From Alkalimonas cellulosilytica (GTDB lineage Bacteria > Pseudomonadota > Gammaproteobacteria > Enterobacterales > Alteromonadaceae): DNA of 64,000 nt. Under the pieces are notes generated by a model that was not told the origin of the DNA, ran no database searches, and worked only from the letters and a program-made list of their open reading frames with translations. The stretch covers positions 1 to 64,000 of the forward strand of contig NZ_JAUHLI010000011.1 in the NCBI RefSeq assembly GCF_036325985.1, read 5' to 3'. The stretch's first letter is position 1; the number at the start of each line of letters is the position of its first letter. The position numbers were made by a program, and so were the translations under genes. Below are positions 30,330-39,785 of the stretch, piece after piece.

Positions 30330-31211
30330 TTACTGGGCGCTGAGCTGCCGCACCTGATAGCCGCGTGCTTTCAGCAAGTCCAGTACATTGTCCGGGCCTG
30401 CCAGGTGCAAGGCGCCCACCAGCACAAATTCAACTTGCGGGGTTTGCAGCATGGCATCGATTTGCTCAACCCAGTCCTGGTTGCGCTCGGTGAGCAGGCG
30501 TTGGTAAAAGCGCTGGCCAACTTCGGTATCGTGCATTTCGCTGACCAGTTCGGTCAGAGCCTCGCGATCGCCGCTGCGCCAGGCCGCCAGCGTTTGCTGC
30601 ATAAACTGTTCGGTTTCATCCAGCTGGTCCAGGTTTTGCGCCACCCAGTCGTCTTCATAGCCGTCTGAGATGGAAAACAACAGGGAAAATTGTTGCTCCA
30701 GGGTTTCCAGGTAGCCTTTGCTTTTGCCGTCTTGTGCACCTTTGGTGTAATAGTACATATCGACACCTTCGCCCGCCATGCCCAGTTGTTGCAATTTGAG
30801 CTGCAGCATTTGGATCAACACAAAGTCCGGCTTGAACGGGGCCAGTGCCTGAGTATCCACACCAAGGTCAGCAGCAGACTGTCGCAGGCGCTGGTAGCTT
30901 TCCGGGCTTAGTACGGAGTTCAGGGTACGGCCATCTTGGTACATGGCATAGCTAAGCACCATAGGGCCAATGCTGGGATCTGCCATTTGGGCTAAATCGA
31001 CTTCAAACACTAGTTTTTCTGCTTGCTGGTAGGCTTTATCAAATTCAGCCGGGAGAGGAAATTCACTGGCTGGCAGCAGGTGGACGGTCCCACCAATAAA
31101 CAACTGATGCTGGTCGTTGCTGACTTGCCAGACAGCACTTTGCGCTAGCAGTGCCTGGCTGCAAAACAGCAAGCCAACGGCAAGCAGTCGGGTAATCGTA
31201 GGTGTAAACAT
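30330..31211 (-). CDS. Secreted TraB/GumN family protein
   Basis: A 293-residue protein with an N-terminal signal peptide (LLAVGLLFCSQALLAQSAVW). The TraB/GumN fold is shown by FIGGTVHLLPASEFPLP near the N-terminus, YQQAEKLVFEVDLAQM, and VEFVLVGALHLAGPDNVLDL with LLKARGYQVRQL near the C-terminus. These two G-x-x-H motifs define the Tiki/TraB family, some members of which are metal-dependent peptidases. Substrate unknown. Convergent with arfB, 6 nt between stops. Upstream there is a 15-bp palindrome. Confidence 0.9.
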   Translation of the reverse strand: MFTPTITRLLAVGLLFCSQALLAQSAVWQVSNDQHQLFIGGTVHLLPASEFPLPAEFDKAYQQAEKLVFEVDLAQMADPSIGPMVLSYAMYQDGRTLNSVLSPESYQRLRQSAADLGVDTQALAPFKPDFVLIQMLQLKLQQLGMAGEGVDMYYYTKGAQDGKSKGYLETLEQQFSLLFSISDGYEDDWVAQNLDQLDETEQFMQQTLAAWRSGDREALTELVSEMHDTEVGQRFYQRLLTERNQDWVEQIDAMLQTPQVEFVLVGALHLAGPDNVLDLLKARGYQVRQLSAQ

Positions 31212-31238
31212 TGGACGCTTCCTTAGACAATAAAAGCA

Positions 31239-31253
31239 TTATCATAATGATAA
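31239..31253. promoter_or_regulatory. 15-bp A+T palindrome upstream of the TraB/GumN gene
   Basis: TTATCATAATGATAA is a perfect palindrome (odd centre) 28 nt before the TraB/GumN start on the minus strand. Its hexamers resemble parts of a Fur box but the arms point outward relative to the 7-1-7 consensus, so Fur binding is uncertain. It could be the operator of another regulator. Confidence 0.3.
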
Positions 31254-31382
31254 ATTGCCGATAACAAAAGCGCTGTCTGACTGCGAAAAGGCAGAATGTC
31301 GCTGCTGCGGTAAGCTATCATGCTTGAGTACAGTCTGGCTTAGTATTAGGGTGGGTATTTATTAGGCAGTGTGGAGAGAGTC

Positions 31383-34013
31383 ATGGAGCATTATGCAGCT
31401 TTAAGGGCCAATGTCGGCTTACTGGGAACTCAGCTAGGCGATTTGATCCGGCAGCACTTAGGGGATGATGTTTACCAGCGTATTGAGCAAATTCGCCAAC
31501 TTTCCAAAGAAGCGCGGGCTGGTGACAGTGGTCGTGAGCAGCAATTAAAACAGTTGCTGCAATCGCTAAGCGATGAAGAGCTGTTGCCGGTTGCCCGTGC
31601 TTTTGCGCACTTCTTAAACCTGGCTAATCTGGCCGAGCAGCAGCACAGTACCAGTCAGGAAGTACTGGCGGAAGATCCTCAAGCTGCACCCTTGCAGGCA
31701 ATGCTAAGGCATTTGCAGGCGGCCAGGTTAAGTCCGGAAGCAATCGCCACAGCCGTGGATAAGCTGGCGATAGAGCTGGTGTTGACAGCACATCCGACAG
31801 AAGTTTCTCGGCGCACCGTGATCCACAAACTGACAGAAATCGCCGATTGTTTAACTGCGCTGGAGCAACAACGTGCTGATTGCCAGCAGCAGCGGCTGCG
31901 AGACCGTATGCAGGAGCTGATTGCTCAGCTGTGGTTTACCAATGAAATTCGTGAGCAGCGACCAACCCCGGTGGACGAAGCCAAATCTGGTTTTGCCATC
32001 ATTGAGAGCTCACTGTGGCAGGCGGTGCCGGCCTTTTTACGCGAGCTGGACAGCTGGATGCGTGATGCTGCTGGTCAGGCGCTGCCGCTTGCGGCCACGC
32101 CGGTGCGTTTTGCCTCCTGGATGGGCGGGGATCGCGATGGCAACCCTTTTGTTACTGCCAAAGTGACGCGGCAGGTTCTGCTGTTAAGCCGCTGGAAAGC
32201 CGCCGATTTGTTTATGCAGGACCTGGATGTGCTCAGCAAAGAGCTGTCGATGAACCAGGCCAACGATGAGTTGCAGCAGCTCAGTGACGGCGCCTTTGAA
32301 CCCTACCGGGCAGTACTCAAACAATTGCAACAACAACTGGCCTATACCCGTGATTGGCTGACCGAAGCGCTGAACCGGGACCGGCTGCAGCGCCCAGCCG
32401 ATCTAATCTGGCAGCAGGAGCAATTGCTGGAACCTTTGCTGCTGTGCGATCGCTCCTTGCGTGAATGTGGCATGGCACAAATTGCCGATGGCCGGCTGCA
32501 GGATACCATTCGCCGGGTCTATTGCTTTGGGGTGACGCTGTTAAAGCTCGATATCCGCCAGGACGCGGCCCGCCATACCGGGGTATTCAGCGAGCTGACC
32601 CGCCATTTGGGGCTGGGTGATTACGCTGCCTGGAGTGAAGACGACCGCCAGGCGTTCCTACTGCGTGAGTTGCCCAATCGCCGGCCGCTTTTTCCAAAGC
32701 AATGGCAGCCATCCGAAGAGGTACAGGAGGTACTGGATACCTGCGAGATGGTGGCACGCCATGGCGAAGAGGCTTTGGGCACCTATGTGATTTCGATGGC
32801 GGGCAAGCCGTCGGATGTGTTGGCGGTGCAGCTACTATTAAAAGAAGCCGGCATCGGTTTTGCGATGCGGGTGGCACCTTTGTTTGAAACCTTAAGTGAT
32901 TTGCAGCAGGCACCGGATTGCATCCGACAGTTGCTGGCGATTGACTGGTACCGTGGTTACATTCAGGGCCAGCAGGAAGTTATGATTGGTTATTCGGACT
33001 CGGCCAAGGACGCCGGGGTGCTGGCTGCCTCCTGGGCACAGTACAGCGCCCAGGAGGCCTTGGTGCAGGTCTGTGCCGATGCTGGCGTGCAGCTGACTCT
33101 GTTCCACGGCCGTGGTGGCACCATCGGCCGCGGTGGGGCGCCGGCCCATGCCGCCATTTTGTCGCAGCCCCCAGGTTCCCTGGATGGTGGTTTCCGCGTG
33201 ACCGAGCAGGGCGAGATGATCCGCTTTAAGTTTGGTTTACCCAAGCTGGCTGAACGTAGTTTGAGTCTGTATGCCAGTGCTGTGCTGGAAGGTATGCTGT
33301 TGCCACCTCCGGTACCCAAAGACAGCTGGCGCCGGGTGATGACGGAGCTGGCTGAAAGCTCTTGTCAGGCTTACCGGGCTATGGTTCGCGAGCATCCGGA
33401 TTTTGTGCGTTATTTTCGGGCGGCAACACCAGAGCAGGAATTGGGCCAGTTGCCGCTGGGCAGCCGGCCTGCCAAACGCAACCCCAAAGGTGGGGTCGAA
33501 AGCTTACGTGCTATTCCCTGGATCTTTGCCTGGTCGCAAAATCGCCTGATGCTGCCGGCCTGGCTGGGCGCTGGCAATGCCTTGCAGCAGGTGCTTGATC
33601 GCGGTGAGCAAAAGGTGCTGGCTGACATGCAGCAACAATGGCCGTTCTTCGCTACCCGTTTATCCATGCTGGAAATGGTGTTTTTAAAAGCCGATGCTGC
33701 TATTTCAGCTTACTATGATCAGCGCTTGGTGCCCACTGAGCTGCATGGGCTTGGCGAGCAACTGCGTCAGCAGCTGGCGCATGATCAGCAATTACTGCTT
33801 AGCCTGACGCAGCATCGTGAGCTGATGGAAAATGAAAGTTGGATCCGCGAGTCCATTATGCTGCGCAACACCTATGTTGATCCGCTGCATTTACTGCAAG
33901 TGGAGTTATTGCACCGGCAAAGAAACCAGTCCGGGCAATTGAGCCCATCAATCCAGCGGGCTTTGATGGTGACCATAGCCGGTATTGCGGCGGGGATGCG
34001 GAACTCAGGCTAA
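31383..34013 (+). CDS. ppc: Phosphoenolpyruvate carboxylase
   Basis: An 876-residue enzyme that converts phosphoenolpyruvate and bicarbonate to oxaloacetate, replenishing the TCA cycle. Motifs: VLTAHPTEVSRRTV with H137, SWMGGDRDGNPFVTAKVTR, KLDIRQDAARHTGVFSEL, GYSDSAKDAGVLAASW, LFHGRGGTIGRGGAPAHA beginning near H575, and the C-terminal ending MRNSG typical of the family. The ATG at 31383 has GGAGAG just upstream; GTG at 31371 is an alternative. Full length, no disruption. Confidence 0.98.
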   Translation: MEHYAALRANVGLLGTQLGDLIRQHLGDDVYQRIEQIRQLSKEARAGDSGREQQLKQLLQSLSDEELLPVARAFAHFLNLANLAEQQHSTSQEVLAEDPQAAPLQAMLRHLQAARLSPEAIATAVDKLAIELVLTAHPTEVSRRTVIHKLTEIADCLTALEQQRADCQQQRLRDRMQELIAQLWFTNEIREQRPTPVDEAKSGFAIIESSLWQAVPAFLRELDSWMRDAAGQALPLAATPVRFASWMGGDRDGNPFVTAKVTRQVLLLSRWKAADLFMQDLDVLSKELSMNQANDELQQLSDGAFEPYRAVLKQLQQQLAYTRDWLTEALNRDRLQRPADLIWQQEQLLEPLLLCDRSLRECGMAQIADGRLQDTIRRVYCFGVTLLKLDIRQDAARHTGVFSELTRHLGLGDYAAWSEDDRQAFLLRELPNRRPLFPKQWQPSEEVQEVLDTCEMVARHGEEALGTYVISMAGKPSDVLAVQLLLKEAGIGFAMRVAPLFETLSDLQQAPDCIRQLLAIDWYRGYIQGQQEVMIGYSDSAKDAGVLAASWAQYSAQEALVQVCADAGVQLTLFHGRGGTIGRGGAPAHAAILSQPPGSLDGGFRVTEQGEMIRFKFGLPKLAERSLSLYASAVLEGMLLPPPVPKDSWRRVMTELAESSCQAYRAMVREHPDFVRYFRAATPEQELGQLPLGSRPAKRNPKGGVESLRAIPWIFAWSQNRLMLPAWLGAGNALQQVLDRGEQKVLADMQQQWPFFATRLSMLEMVFLKADAAISAYYDQRLVPTELHGLGEQLRQQLAHDQQLLLSLTQHRELMENESWIRESIMLRNTYVDPLHLLQVELLHRQRNQSGQLSPSIQRALMVTIAGIAAGMRNSG

Positions 34014-34022
34014 CCGGGCCCG

Positions 34023-34052
34023 CCCCGGGACGGCATCAATGCGATTCCGGGG
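34023..34052. terminator. Bidirectional hairpin between ppc and the LytTR regulator
   Basis: CCCCGGGA (34023-34030) pairs with TTCCGGGG (34045-34052) over 8 bp with one G-U pair and a 14-nt loop. It lies in the 46-nt gap between convergent genes. No clear U-tract on either side. Confidence 0.5.
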
Positions 34053-34059
34053 CCTTGGT

Positions 34060-34818
34060 TCACGACTCAAACAATTCTTGCAGCACCTGGCGGTAATTGC
34101 GGGACATTTGCAGCAGTTGGCCGCTTTTTAGCACCAAAGTGGCATCGCCCTTGTCGCCGGGCCGCAGCTCAATGATGTCGCTTTTTCGTACCAGAGTGCA
34201 GCGGTGCACTCTGGCAAAGATGGCCGGGTCCAGTTGTTGCTCCAATCGGGTCATGGTTTCGCGTAGCAGATAGCTGCGTTCGTCGTTTTGCAGATGAAAC
34301 TCGACATAATTACCTGAGCTGCCTACCCAACTGATATCGTTTACCTGAATGATTTTCACCCTGCCAGGATCGCGGATGATGATCTTTTCCTTATAGCCAG
34401 ACTTTGTCGCCAACTGCTGCGAAATGTGCTGCAGTTGTTGCCAAGTCAGGCTATCCCGTTGTTGCAGCTTGTGGCGGCAACGACTGAGCATCTGCAAAAA
34501 ACGCTCATCAGTAAAGGGTTTTAACAGATAGTCCTGGGCCGATAATTCAAAGGCGGTGACAGCGTGCTCGGCATAGGCAGTGCAAAATACCACCACCGGT
34601 GGGTGCTCCAGTTGTTGCAGCAGTTCCAGCCCATCCATACCAGGCATATCTATATCCAGAAAGAGTAGCTCAGGTTGCAACTGCTCGATGGCTTCCAGCG
34701 CTTGCTGTCCATTCTCTGCTTCAGCAACAATATCCATATCAGCTTGCTCGGCCAGCAAATAGCGAATGCTGGCGCGGGCCAGCGGCTCATCATCGACAAT
34801 CAGGCAGCGATAATTCAT
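34060..34818 (-). CDS. LytTR-family response regulator
   Basis: A 252-residue two-component regulator. The receiver domain (about 1-120) has the acidic pair D9-D10 (CLIVDDEPLARASIRYL), the phosphoacceptor D55 (LLFLDIDMPGMDG) and K100 (QDYLLKPFTDE). The LytTR DNA-binding domain (about 150-250) has IIQVNDISWVGSSGNYVEF, RETMTRLEQQLDPAIFARVH, RCTLVRKSDI and SGQLLQMSRNYRQVLQEL. Overlaps the histidine kinase gene by ATGA, so they form a cotranscribed pair. The nearest candidate target is the divergently transcribed TonB receptor. Confidence 0.93.
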   Translation of the reverse strand: MNYRCLIVDDEPLARASIRYLLAEQADMDIVAEAENGQQALEAIEQLQPELLFLDIDMPGMDGLELLQQLEHPPVVVFCTAYAEHAVTAFELSAQDYLLKPFTDERFLQMLSRCRHKLQQRDSLTWQQLQHISQQLATKSGYKEKIIIRDPGRVKIIQVNDISWVGSSGNYVEFHLQNDERSYLLRETMTRLEQQLDPAIFARVHRCTLVRKSDIIELRPGDKGDATLVLKSGQLLQMSRNYRQVLQELFES

Positions 34819-35948
34819 CGGGTAACTCCAGCGTCTTTTGTATCCAGTTGCATTGGAAAGCGCAGCGTAGTGCTGTATTGATCCGGCCCACTTTGGCCAT
34901 GTTGTAAGTTGGCGCAGGGGCCAAAGAATGCCTGTAAGCGGGCGCGAGTGTTGCTCAGTCCAATGCCAAAACCCTGTCGTGGGTTATGCGATGCATAACT
35001 GTTCCGCACTCGTACCATCACCATTTGCTGCTTAGGCTCCAGGCGGGCCCGGATCGCAATCACGGTGGTGGTACTGACCAGCTTGCTGCTGTGCTCTATG
35101 GCATTCTCAAACAAAGGTTGCAACAACAGTGGCGGCACCAGACAGTTGTCCAGTTGTTCATCCAGTTCAATATCCAGCTGCAAACGCTCACCAAAACGTA
35201 GCCGCTGCAAGGCAAAGTACAATTCCATAAATTGCCACTCATGCCGCAGTGGCACTGCTTCTTGTTGTTGGGTCTGCAATACAAAGCGCAGCAGCTGACT
35301 AAGCTGGTTGGTCGCTTGTAAGGCTTTGGCTTTATCTTCGGTGCGGATCAGGCTGACAATGGCATTTAAGGTATTAAATAAAAAGTGCGGGTTTAACTGG
35401 GATTTGAGTGCTTGCAACTCAGCTTTTAACAAGCCTTTTTCCAGTTGCTGTGTGCGAAGTTGGCTTTGATGAAAGCTGCGGTAATACTGCAGCAGGAAAC
35501 AGGCAGTGACGGTACCCAGATACACCCCCCAGTGAATATGGAAGGGATTGGCGAAGTACCGACTGAATGCATCAGCAAAACTCAGCTGTTGCTCCGGATT
35601 GAGCAGCCAGAACACATAACTGACAATCAATAACCAGTTCAGTGCCAGAAATAGGACCGCAGCAATGATTTGTGTCAGCAGAGATTGCCAGCGTTTGGCA
35701 TCATTCCAGGGATAATGCTGGGTAAAGAGCACAATAAAAGGCGTTAGCAGTGCCCAGACCAGCCAGTTGGGAGCGACCCTGGCAAACACCAGGCTCCAGT
35801 CGCGTTGCACGCCCATACTGAGCAGGGAGTGGTAATTATGACTGGTGGCAATCAGCGTGACCAGCAAATAAGCCAGGCTCGCCAGTAAAAACCAACGTAG
35901 TGGGGGTAGCCAGGACAGGCCAGCTGTCTTTACAGAGGATCGCTTCAT
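34815..35948 (-). CDS. LytS-type sensor histidine kinase
   Basis: A 377-residue membrane kinase. Four hydrophobic stretches fall at about 18-36, 60-77, 92-115 and 140-157. The His_kinase (PF06580-type) domain has the phosphorylated H188 in LKSQLNPHFLFNTLNAIVSL, and an ATPase domain with LVPPLLLQPLFENAIEHSSK and GFGIGLSNTRARLQAFFG. The extracytoplasmic part is small, so the signal may be sensed in the membrane. ATG 35948 is preferred over TTG 35951. It is first in the operon with the LytTR regulator and divergent from the TonB receptor gene; the 258-bp space between holds both promoters. Confidence 0.9.
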   Translation of the reverse strand: MKRSSVKTAGLSWLPPLRWFLLASLAYLLVTLIATSHNYHSLLSMGVQRDWSLVFARVAPNWLVWALLTPFIVLFTQHYPWNDAKRWQSLLTQIIAAVLFLALNWLLIVSYVFWLLNPEQQLSFADAFSRYFANPFHIHWGVYLGTVTACFLLQYYRSFHQSQLRTQQLEKGLLKAELQALKSQLNPHFLFNTLNAIVSLIRTEDKAKALQATNQLSQLLRFVLQTQQQEAVPLRHEWQFMELYFALQRLRFGERLQLDIELDEQLDNCLVPPLLLQPLFENAIEHSSKLVSTTTVIAIRARLEPKQQMVMVRVRNSYASHNPRQGFGIGLSNTRARLQAFFGPCANLQHGQSGPDQYSTTLRFPMQLDTKDAGVTR

Positions 35949-36206
35949 CAAATTACTTTACGCAAAAGCCAGCAGGAATGGAATTCTGTTTCGCACCGCT
36001 ACGCCACCATTTCAGCCCTGGCAATTAAGTCAGCCGCCGAACCGCGAAAAACGTTCATGACGTGATGCCCCCATTCGATCACGATGCAGCTCCCTTTGGT
36101 GGAATAGCACTAGAGCCGGGGAACTCTCAGGTTTAGTTTCTGCAGGCAGGTGCGAATACGGCACCCCAGCTGGACAAGCATTTGTCTGCAACCATGGGAG
36201 AATTAC

Positions 36207-39038
36207 ATGAAAAGCTATAATAAATTAACGCTGGCAATCCGTACGGGATTGCTTACTTCTGTAGCCGCCAGCCTGAGTCTGGTTGCTGCGCCTGCGCTGG
36301 CGCAAGAGGACAGCGAAGCCAGGGTCGAGCGTATTGAGGTCACAGGTTCACGCATCAGGCGGACCGATTTTGAGAGTTCAGTACCGGTTACTGTTATTTC
36401 TGCGGAAGAAATTCGCCTCACCGGCGCTACCAACGTGGCTGATGTACTGCAAAAAACGCCAGTTGCAATTGCGGGCACGGATCAGTCCAATTCGACTTTT
36501 TCACTGAACTCATCAGGCTTAAATACCACAGCTCTGCGCAATGCAGGTACAGCAAGAACACTTGTGTTGGTTAACGGGCGCAGGTTTGTCTCGGGCTCAG
36601 CACCATCAGTGGGCTATGCAGTCGATTTAAACATGATACCGACATCCACGATTGAACGAATTGAAATCCTGAAAAGTGCCTCTTCGGCTGTGTATGGTTC
36701 TGATGCTGTAGCTGGCGTTATCAATATTATAACTAAAAGTGATTTTGAAGGTGCAGCTTTAAATGTACAGGCTTCACAGTCGGCAAAAAATGATCGTGAG
36801 CGGTTAGATCTTGACTTGACGGTCGGAAGTAGCTGGAACTCTGGCTCAGCATGGTTTTCATTTGGCTACCATGACGATCAGGGGATAGATGGACCAGACC
36901 GCCCAGACCAGACGACTGATATGGCTTTGGTTAATGGTGAGTGGGTGCCGGTTCTATCTTCATATGCCCCCATTGGATGGTTAAATACTGGAACAGGTAA
37001 GCCAAATTTTCGTGGTGATGGTGAGGTATTTACTAGCGATGATCAGTACGACCGAGGCTCACGTCGTCAGTTAATTATTCCTTTGGAACGAAAGTATTTT
37101 GCTGCTAATTTGCAGCAAGAGCTAAGTGATAGCGTGAACTTTTATTCTGAATTTAATTGGATGCAGGTCGACTCATCATCGCGCTTTGAGCCAACGCCTC
37201 TCAATGTTCTGGATATTTGGCTAAAATCACGTGGTGGTGAGGGTGGTCATGATGTTGAAAGTTCACTCATTATGCCTCAGTTACTCAAAGACAATTTATT
37301 GGCAAATGATATCACCGACCTGAATCAACTTTCTGCGTTTGGACGGCGGTTAACTGAATTCGGTGACCGAGGTTCAGATGCAACTCGAACTTCATCCAGA
37401 TTTGTTGCCGGCTTAGATTGGTTTATCAATGACAACTGGCGTTTAGATACCCACATCAATTGGGGGCAGACCGTGTCCAACCAGTTTAGCTGGGGCGAGC
37501 TGAATATGGATCGTGCGCTTTTTGCGCTTGATCTGATTGAGCGGGATGGTGAAATTATCTGTCGTGATCAAACTGCTCGAATTCAGGGGTGTGTTCCATT
37601 TAATTTATTTGGCGAAAATACCATCTCATCCGAAGCCGTTGAGTATCTATCTGCACCTTCAAAAACCATTGGGCTGGTTGAACAGCGTGTTATTGGTACT
37701 GTTTTATCTGGCGAGCTGGATTTTGAATTACAGGGTGGAGCTATTGGTCTTGCGGCTGGCATTGAGTACCGTAAAGAGCTCGGTCGTCAGGAGCCAGGTG
37801 ATTTGGCTCAAACTGGAGGAACTTCGTCAAATCGACAGTTTCCAACCAATGGTAGTTTTACGGTAAAAGATGCTTTTATCGAAGCTCGTCTGCCAGTTCT
37901 GGATAACTTGGCAATCGATGCTGCCGTCCGGCATGGTAATTACTCCACAGTGGGTAATATATTTACCTGGAACTTTGGTGTTGAATTCACTCCTTTTGAA
38001 CGCTTAAAGTTACGTGCCTCTGCTGCAGATGCGGTTCGTGCTCCAAATGTTTCTGACTTGTATGCAGGGAACACCGAGACATTTGCAACAGTGACGGACC
38101 CATGCAACGGTACCAAAGTGGGTGATACTGGCACCGTGGCTGAGAACTGCTTATCCATTTCAGAAATTGCTGCTCGCGCAGCCGCCTTTCCAGAAACTGG
38201 TTTTGTATTAAGTCAGACAGAAAGTCAATCAACAGGTGGCTTTATTGGCGGTAATCCGGATGTGCAGGAAGAAACCGCAAGAACTTATAGCTTGGGCGCT
38301 GTAATGGAAATTATGGATGGCCTATCAGCAACGGTGGATTGGTACTCTATCTCTATTAAAGATGCGATTGCCAGAACTACACGTACGTTGGTTGTACGTC
38401 GCTGCTTTGAAGCTGTCGATTTTGATCCAAGCTGTGGAGGTCTTGTACGTCGTGATCAGGATGGAGTGCTGATTGAAGTAAGTACAGCATCAGCCAACGA
38501 AAACAATATCGACGTTGAAGGTTTTGATGCGGAAGTCCGTTATCGAATGGAGCTGGGCTCCTATGGAATCCTAACTACAGATTTGGTGTATTCCTATTTG
38601 CATGAGTATAACTTAACAAGCATTGCAGATGGTGAAGTTAATAAGTACGCAGGTGAGACATTGTACCCACGTCATCGGGCAACTCTGAATCTTAATTATA
38701 AGGTTAAGGACTTTAACGCTGCTTGGCGTATGCGGTATTGGCACTCAAATTACAGTGGGCGACCTGATCAACCTCAAAGAAGTACCGACTGGGGTACTGG
38801 CCGCCGTTTTGATGACGAAGCTAATAGCGTACCGGCTGTAGTATATCACGACTTGCAGCTTGGTTATCAGTTTACAGAGTCAATACATATTTATGCGGGT
38901 ATGAATAATGTCTTTGATAAAAAGCCGCCTTTACTAGGCCAAAATGCCCAGTATGCTGGAACAGGGACTAATACAGTGTCAGAAGCTTATGATATTACCG
39001 GTCGTTACTATTACCTTGGCCTGAGAGCATCATTCTGA
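36207..39038 (+). CDS. TonB-dependent outer-membrane receptor
   Basis: A 943-residue outer-membrane transporter. Signal peptide (LLTSVAASLSLVAAPALAQE), then the plug domain starting at VERIEVTGSRIRRTDFESSV with VPVTVISAEEIRLTGATNVA and ILKSASSAVYGSDAVAGVIN, the hallmark of the family. The beta-barrel follows, with MNNVFDKKPPLLGQNAQYAG and a C-terminal aromatic residue (YYYLGLRASF) for BAM insertion. The family near this type imports peptides or glycans; the substrate is not decided by the sequence. ATG 36207 has GGGAG upstream. A hairpin follows the gene. Codon use looks more A+T-rich than in ppc. Confidence 0.95.
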   Translation: MKSYNKLTLAIRTGLLTSVAASLSLVAAPALAQEDSEARVERIEVTGSRIRRTDFESSVPVTVISAEEIRLTGATNVADVLQKTPVAIAGTDQSNSTFSLNSSGLNTTALRNAGTARTLVLVNGRRFVSGSAPSVGYAVDLNMIPTSTIERIEILKSASSAVYGSDAVAGVINIITKSDFEGAALNVQASQSAKNDRERLDLDLTVGSSWNSGSAWFSFGYHDDQGIDGPDRPDQTTDMALVNGEWVPVLSSYAPIGWLNTGTGKPNFRGDGEVFTSDDQYDRGSRRQLIIPLERKYFAANLQQELSDSVNFYSEFNWMQVDSSSRFEPTPLNVLDIWLKSRGGEGGHDVESSLIMPQLLKDNLLANDITDLNQLSAFGRRLTEFGDRGSDATRTSSRFVAGLDWFINDNWRLDTHINWGQTVSNQFSWGELNMDRALFALDLIERDGEIICRDQTARIQGCVPFNLFGENTISSEAVEYLSAPSKTIGLVEQRVIGTVLSGELDFELQGGAIGLAAGIEYRKELGRQEPGDLAQTGGTSSNRQFPTNGSFTVKDAFIEARLPVLDNLAIDAAVRHGNYSTVGNIFTWNFGVEFTPFERLKLRASAADAVRAPNVSDLYAGNTETFATVTDPCNGTKVGDTGTVAENCLSISEIAARAAAFPETGFVLSQTESQSTGGFIGGNPDVQEETARTYSLGAVMEIMDGLSATVDWYSISIKDAIARTTRTLVVRRCFEAVDFDPSCGGLVRRDQDGVLIEVSTASANENNIDVEGFDAEVRYRMELGSYGILTTDLVYSYLHEYNLTSIADGEVNKYAGETLYPRHRATLNLNYKVKDFNAAWRMRYWHSNYSGRPDQPQRSTDWGTGRRFDDEANSVPAVVYHDLQLGYQFTESIHIYAGMNNVFDKKPPLLGQNAQYAGTGTNTVSEAYDITGRYYYLGLRASF

Positions 39039-39067
39039 TTGATAGCGTAAAGCAAGGCGGTACGCTT

Positions 39068-39093
39068 GGGGGCAGACTGTAAAGTTTGCCCCC
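39068..39093 (+). terminator. Hairpin terminator after the TonB receptor gene
   Basis: GGGGGCAGACT (39068-39078) pairs with AGTTTGCCCCC (39083-39093) over 11 bp including one G-U pair, closed by the GNRA-type tetraloop GTAA. It lies 30 nt after the stop. The following sequence is only weakly U-rich (GCTTATATC). Confidence 0.65.
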
Positions 39094-39238
39094 GCTTATA
39101 TCTGCAGTCTATGTGTGTCAAGGGGTGACAAAAGACAGCAGTTCCTTAAATTTTGTTACCAAATCGGTTCGTTTTACGGCAGATCTTTACAGTCATTTAG
39201 GTACAGAATAAGCGATAAAACAGCCATTGGAGCAAGTT

Positions 39239-39463
39239 ATGATAACGCACAAACAGAGCCGGATTGCATTGGTTGCCAGTAGCTTCATTGTACTTTTGAT
39301 CATTGTGCTGCTGATGAGGCAGGGCGATGGGCGAATGCAACAAGAAACAACCGGGCACGCACTGGCCCCATGCTGTATGGAGCCGGAAGCTGGGTTGTTT
39401 GCCCGTTGGTATTTGCAGTGCGATCCTGCCGCCTATCACACCGACTGGCAATTGCTGATGTGA
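39239..39463 (+). CDS. Small single-pass membrane protein of unknown function
   Basis: A 74-residue protein with one hydrophobic helix (IALVASSFIVLLIIVLLMR) near the N-terminus and a soluble part containing a Cys-Cys pair (APCCMEPEAGLF). GGAG lies 7 nt before ATG 39239. It follows the TonB receptor after its hairpin. I do not recognise the family. The good ribosome binding site and membrane helix favour a real gene; no homology is known to me. Confidence 0.5.
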   Translation: MITHKQSRIALVASSFIVLLIIVLLMRQGDGRMQQETTGHALAPCCMEPEAGLFARWYLQCDPAAYHTDWQLLM

Positions 39464-39785
39464 GTACTCAGTTTGAAAGCCACGTGAAGATCACCCTTTA
39501 AGAGGCAGCGATGGCTTCACCTGCGATTAAATAACCTTACTTGGTAGATGAAGTGATTTCTTCAGAACCCTTAACTAGTACCCGACTTCGTAAGCAGCAC
39601 ACTGCATACCAACCTTATGCTCGCTTGTTGGTCAATCTGACCCATTGGTTGGTGATTCCGACCAATGCAATCGGGTTAGTCACAGTTGGCTTAATGTATC
39701 ATATTGATTTTGATAATAATTAAATTTGGCATGAAGTTTGATTATGACGGTTTCGTTATGATGAACCCTCGATAAAGGACAAGAC
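39464..39785. other. Intergenic stretch of 322 bp without a supported gene
   Basis: It contains a 60-codon open frame from a TTG at 39541 to 39723 with a hydrophobic end (LTHWLVIPTNAIGLVTVGLM) but no ribosome binding site or recognisable family. It could be the remnant of a small membrane protein gene. The promoter of the downstream serine hydrolase is expected in its A+T-rich 3' end (near 39700-39760). I see no repeat, tRNA or mobile element here. Confidence 0.4.

Noticed and set aside
39541..39723. 60-codon frame with a hydrophobic end
   Set aside because: TTG start without a ribosome binding site and no family; noted only as intergenic content.
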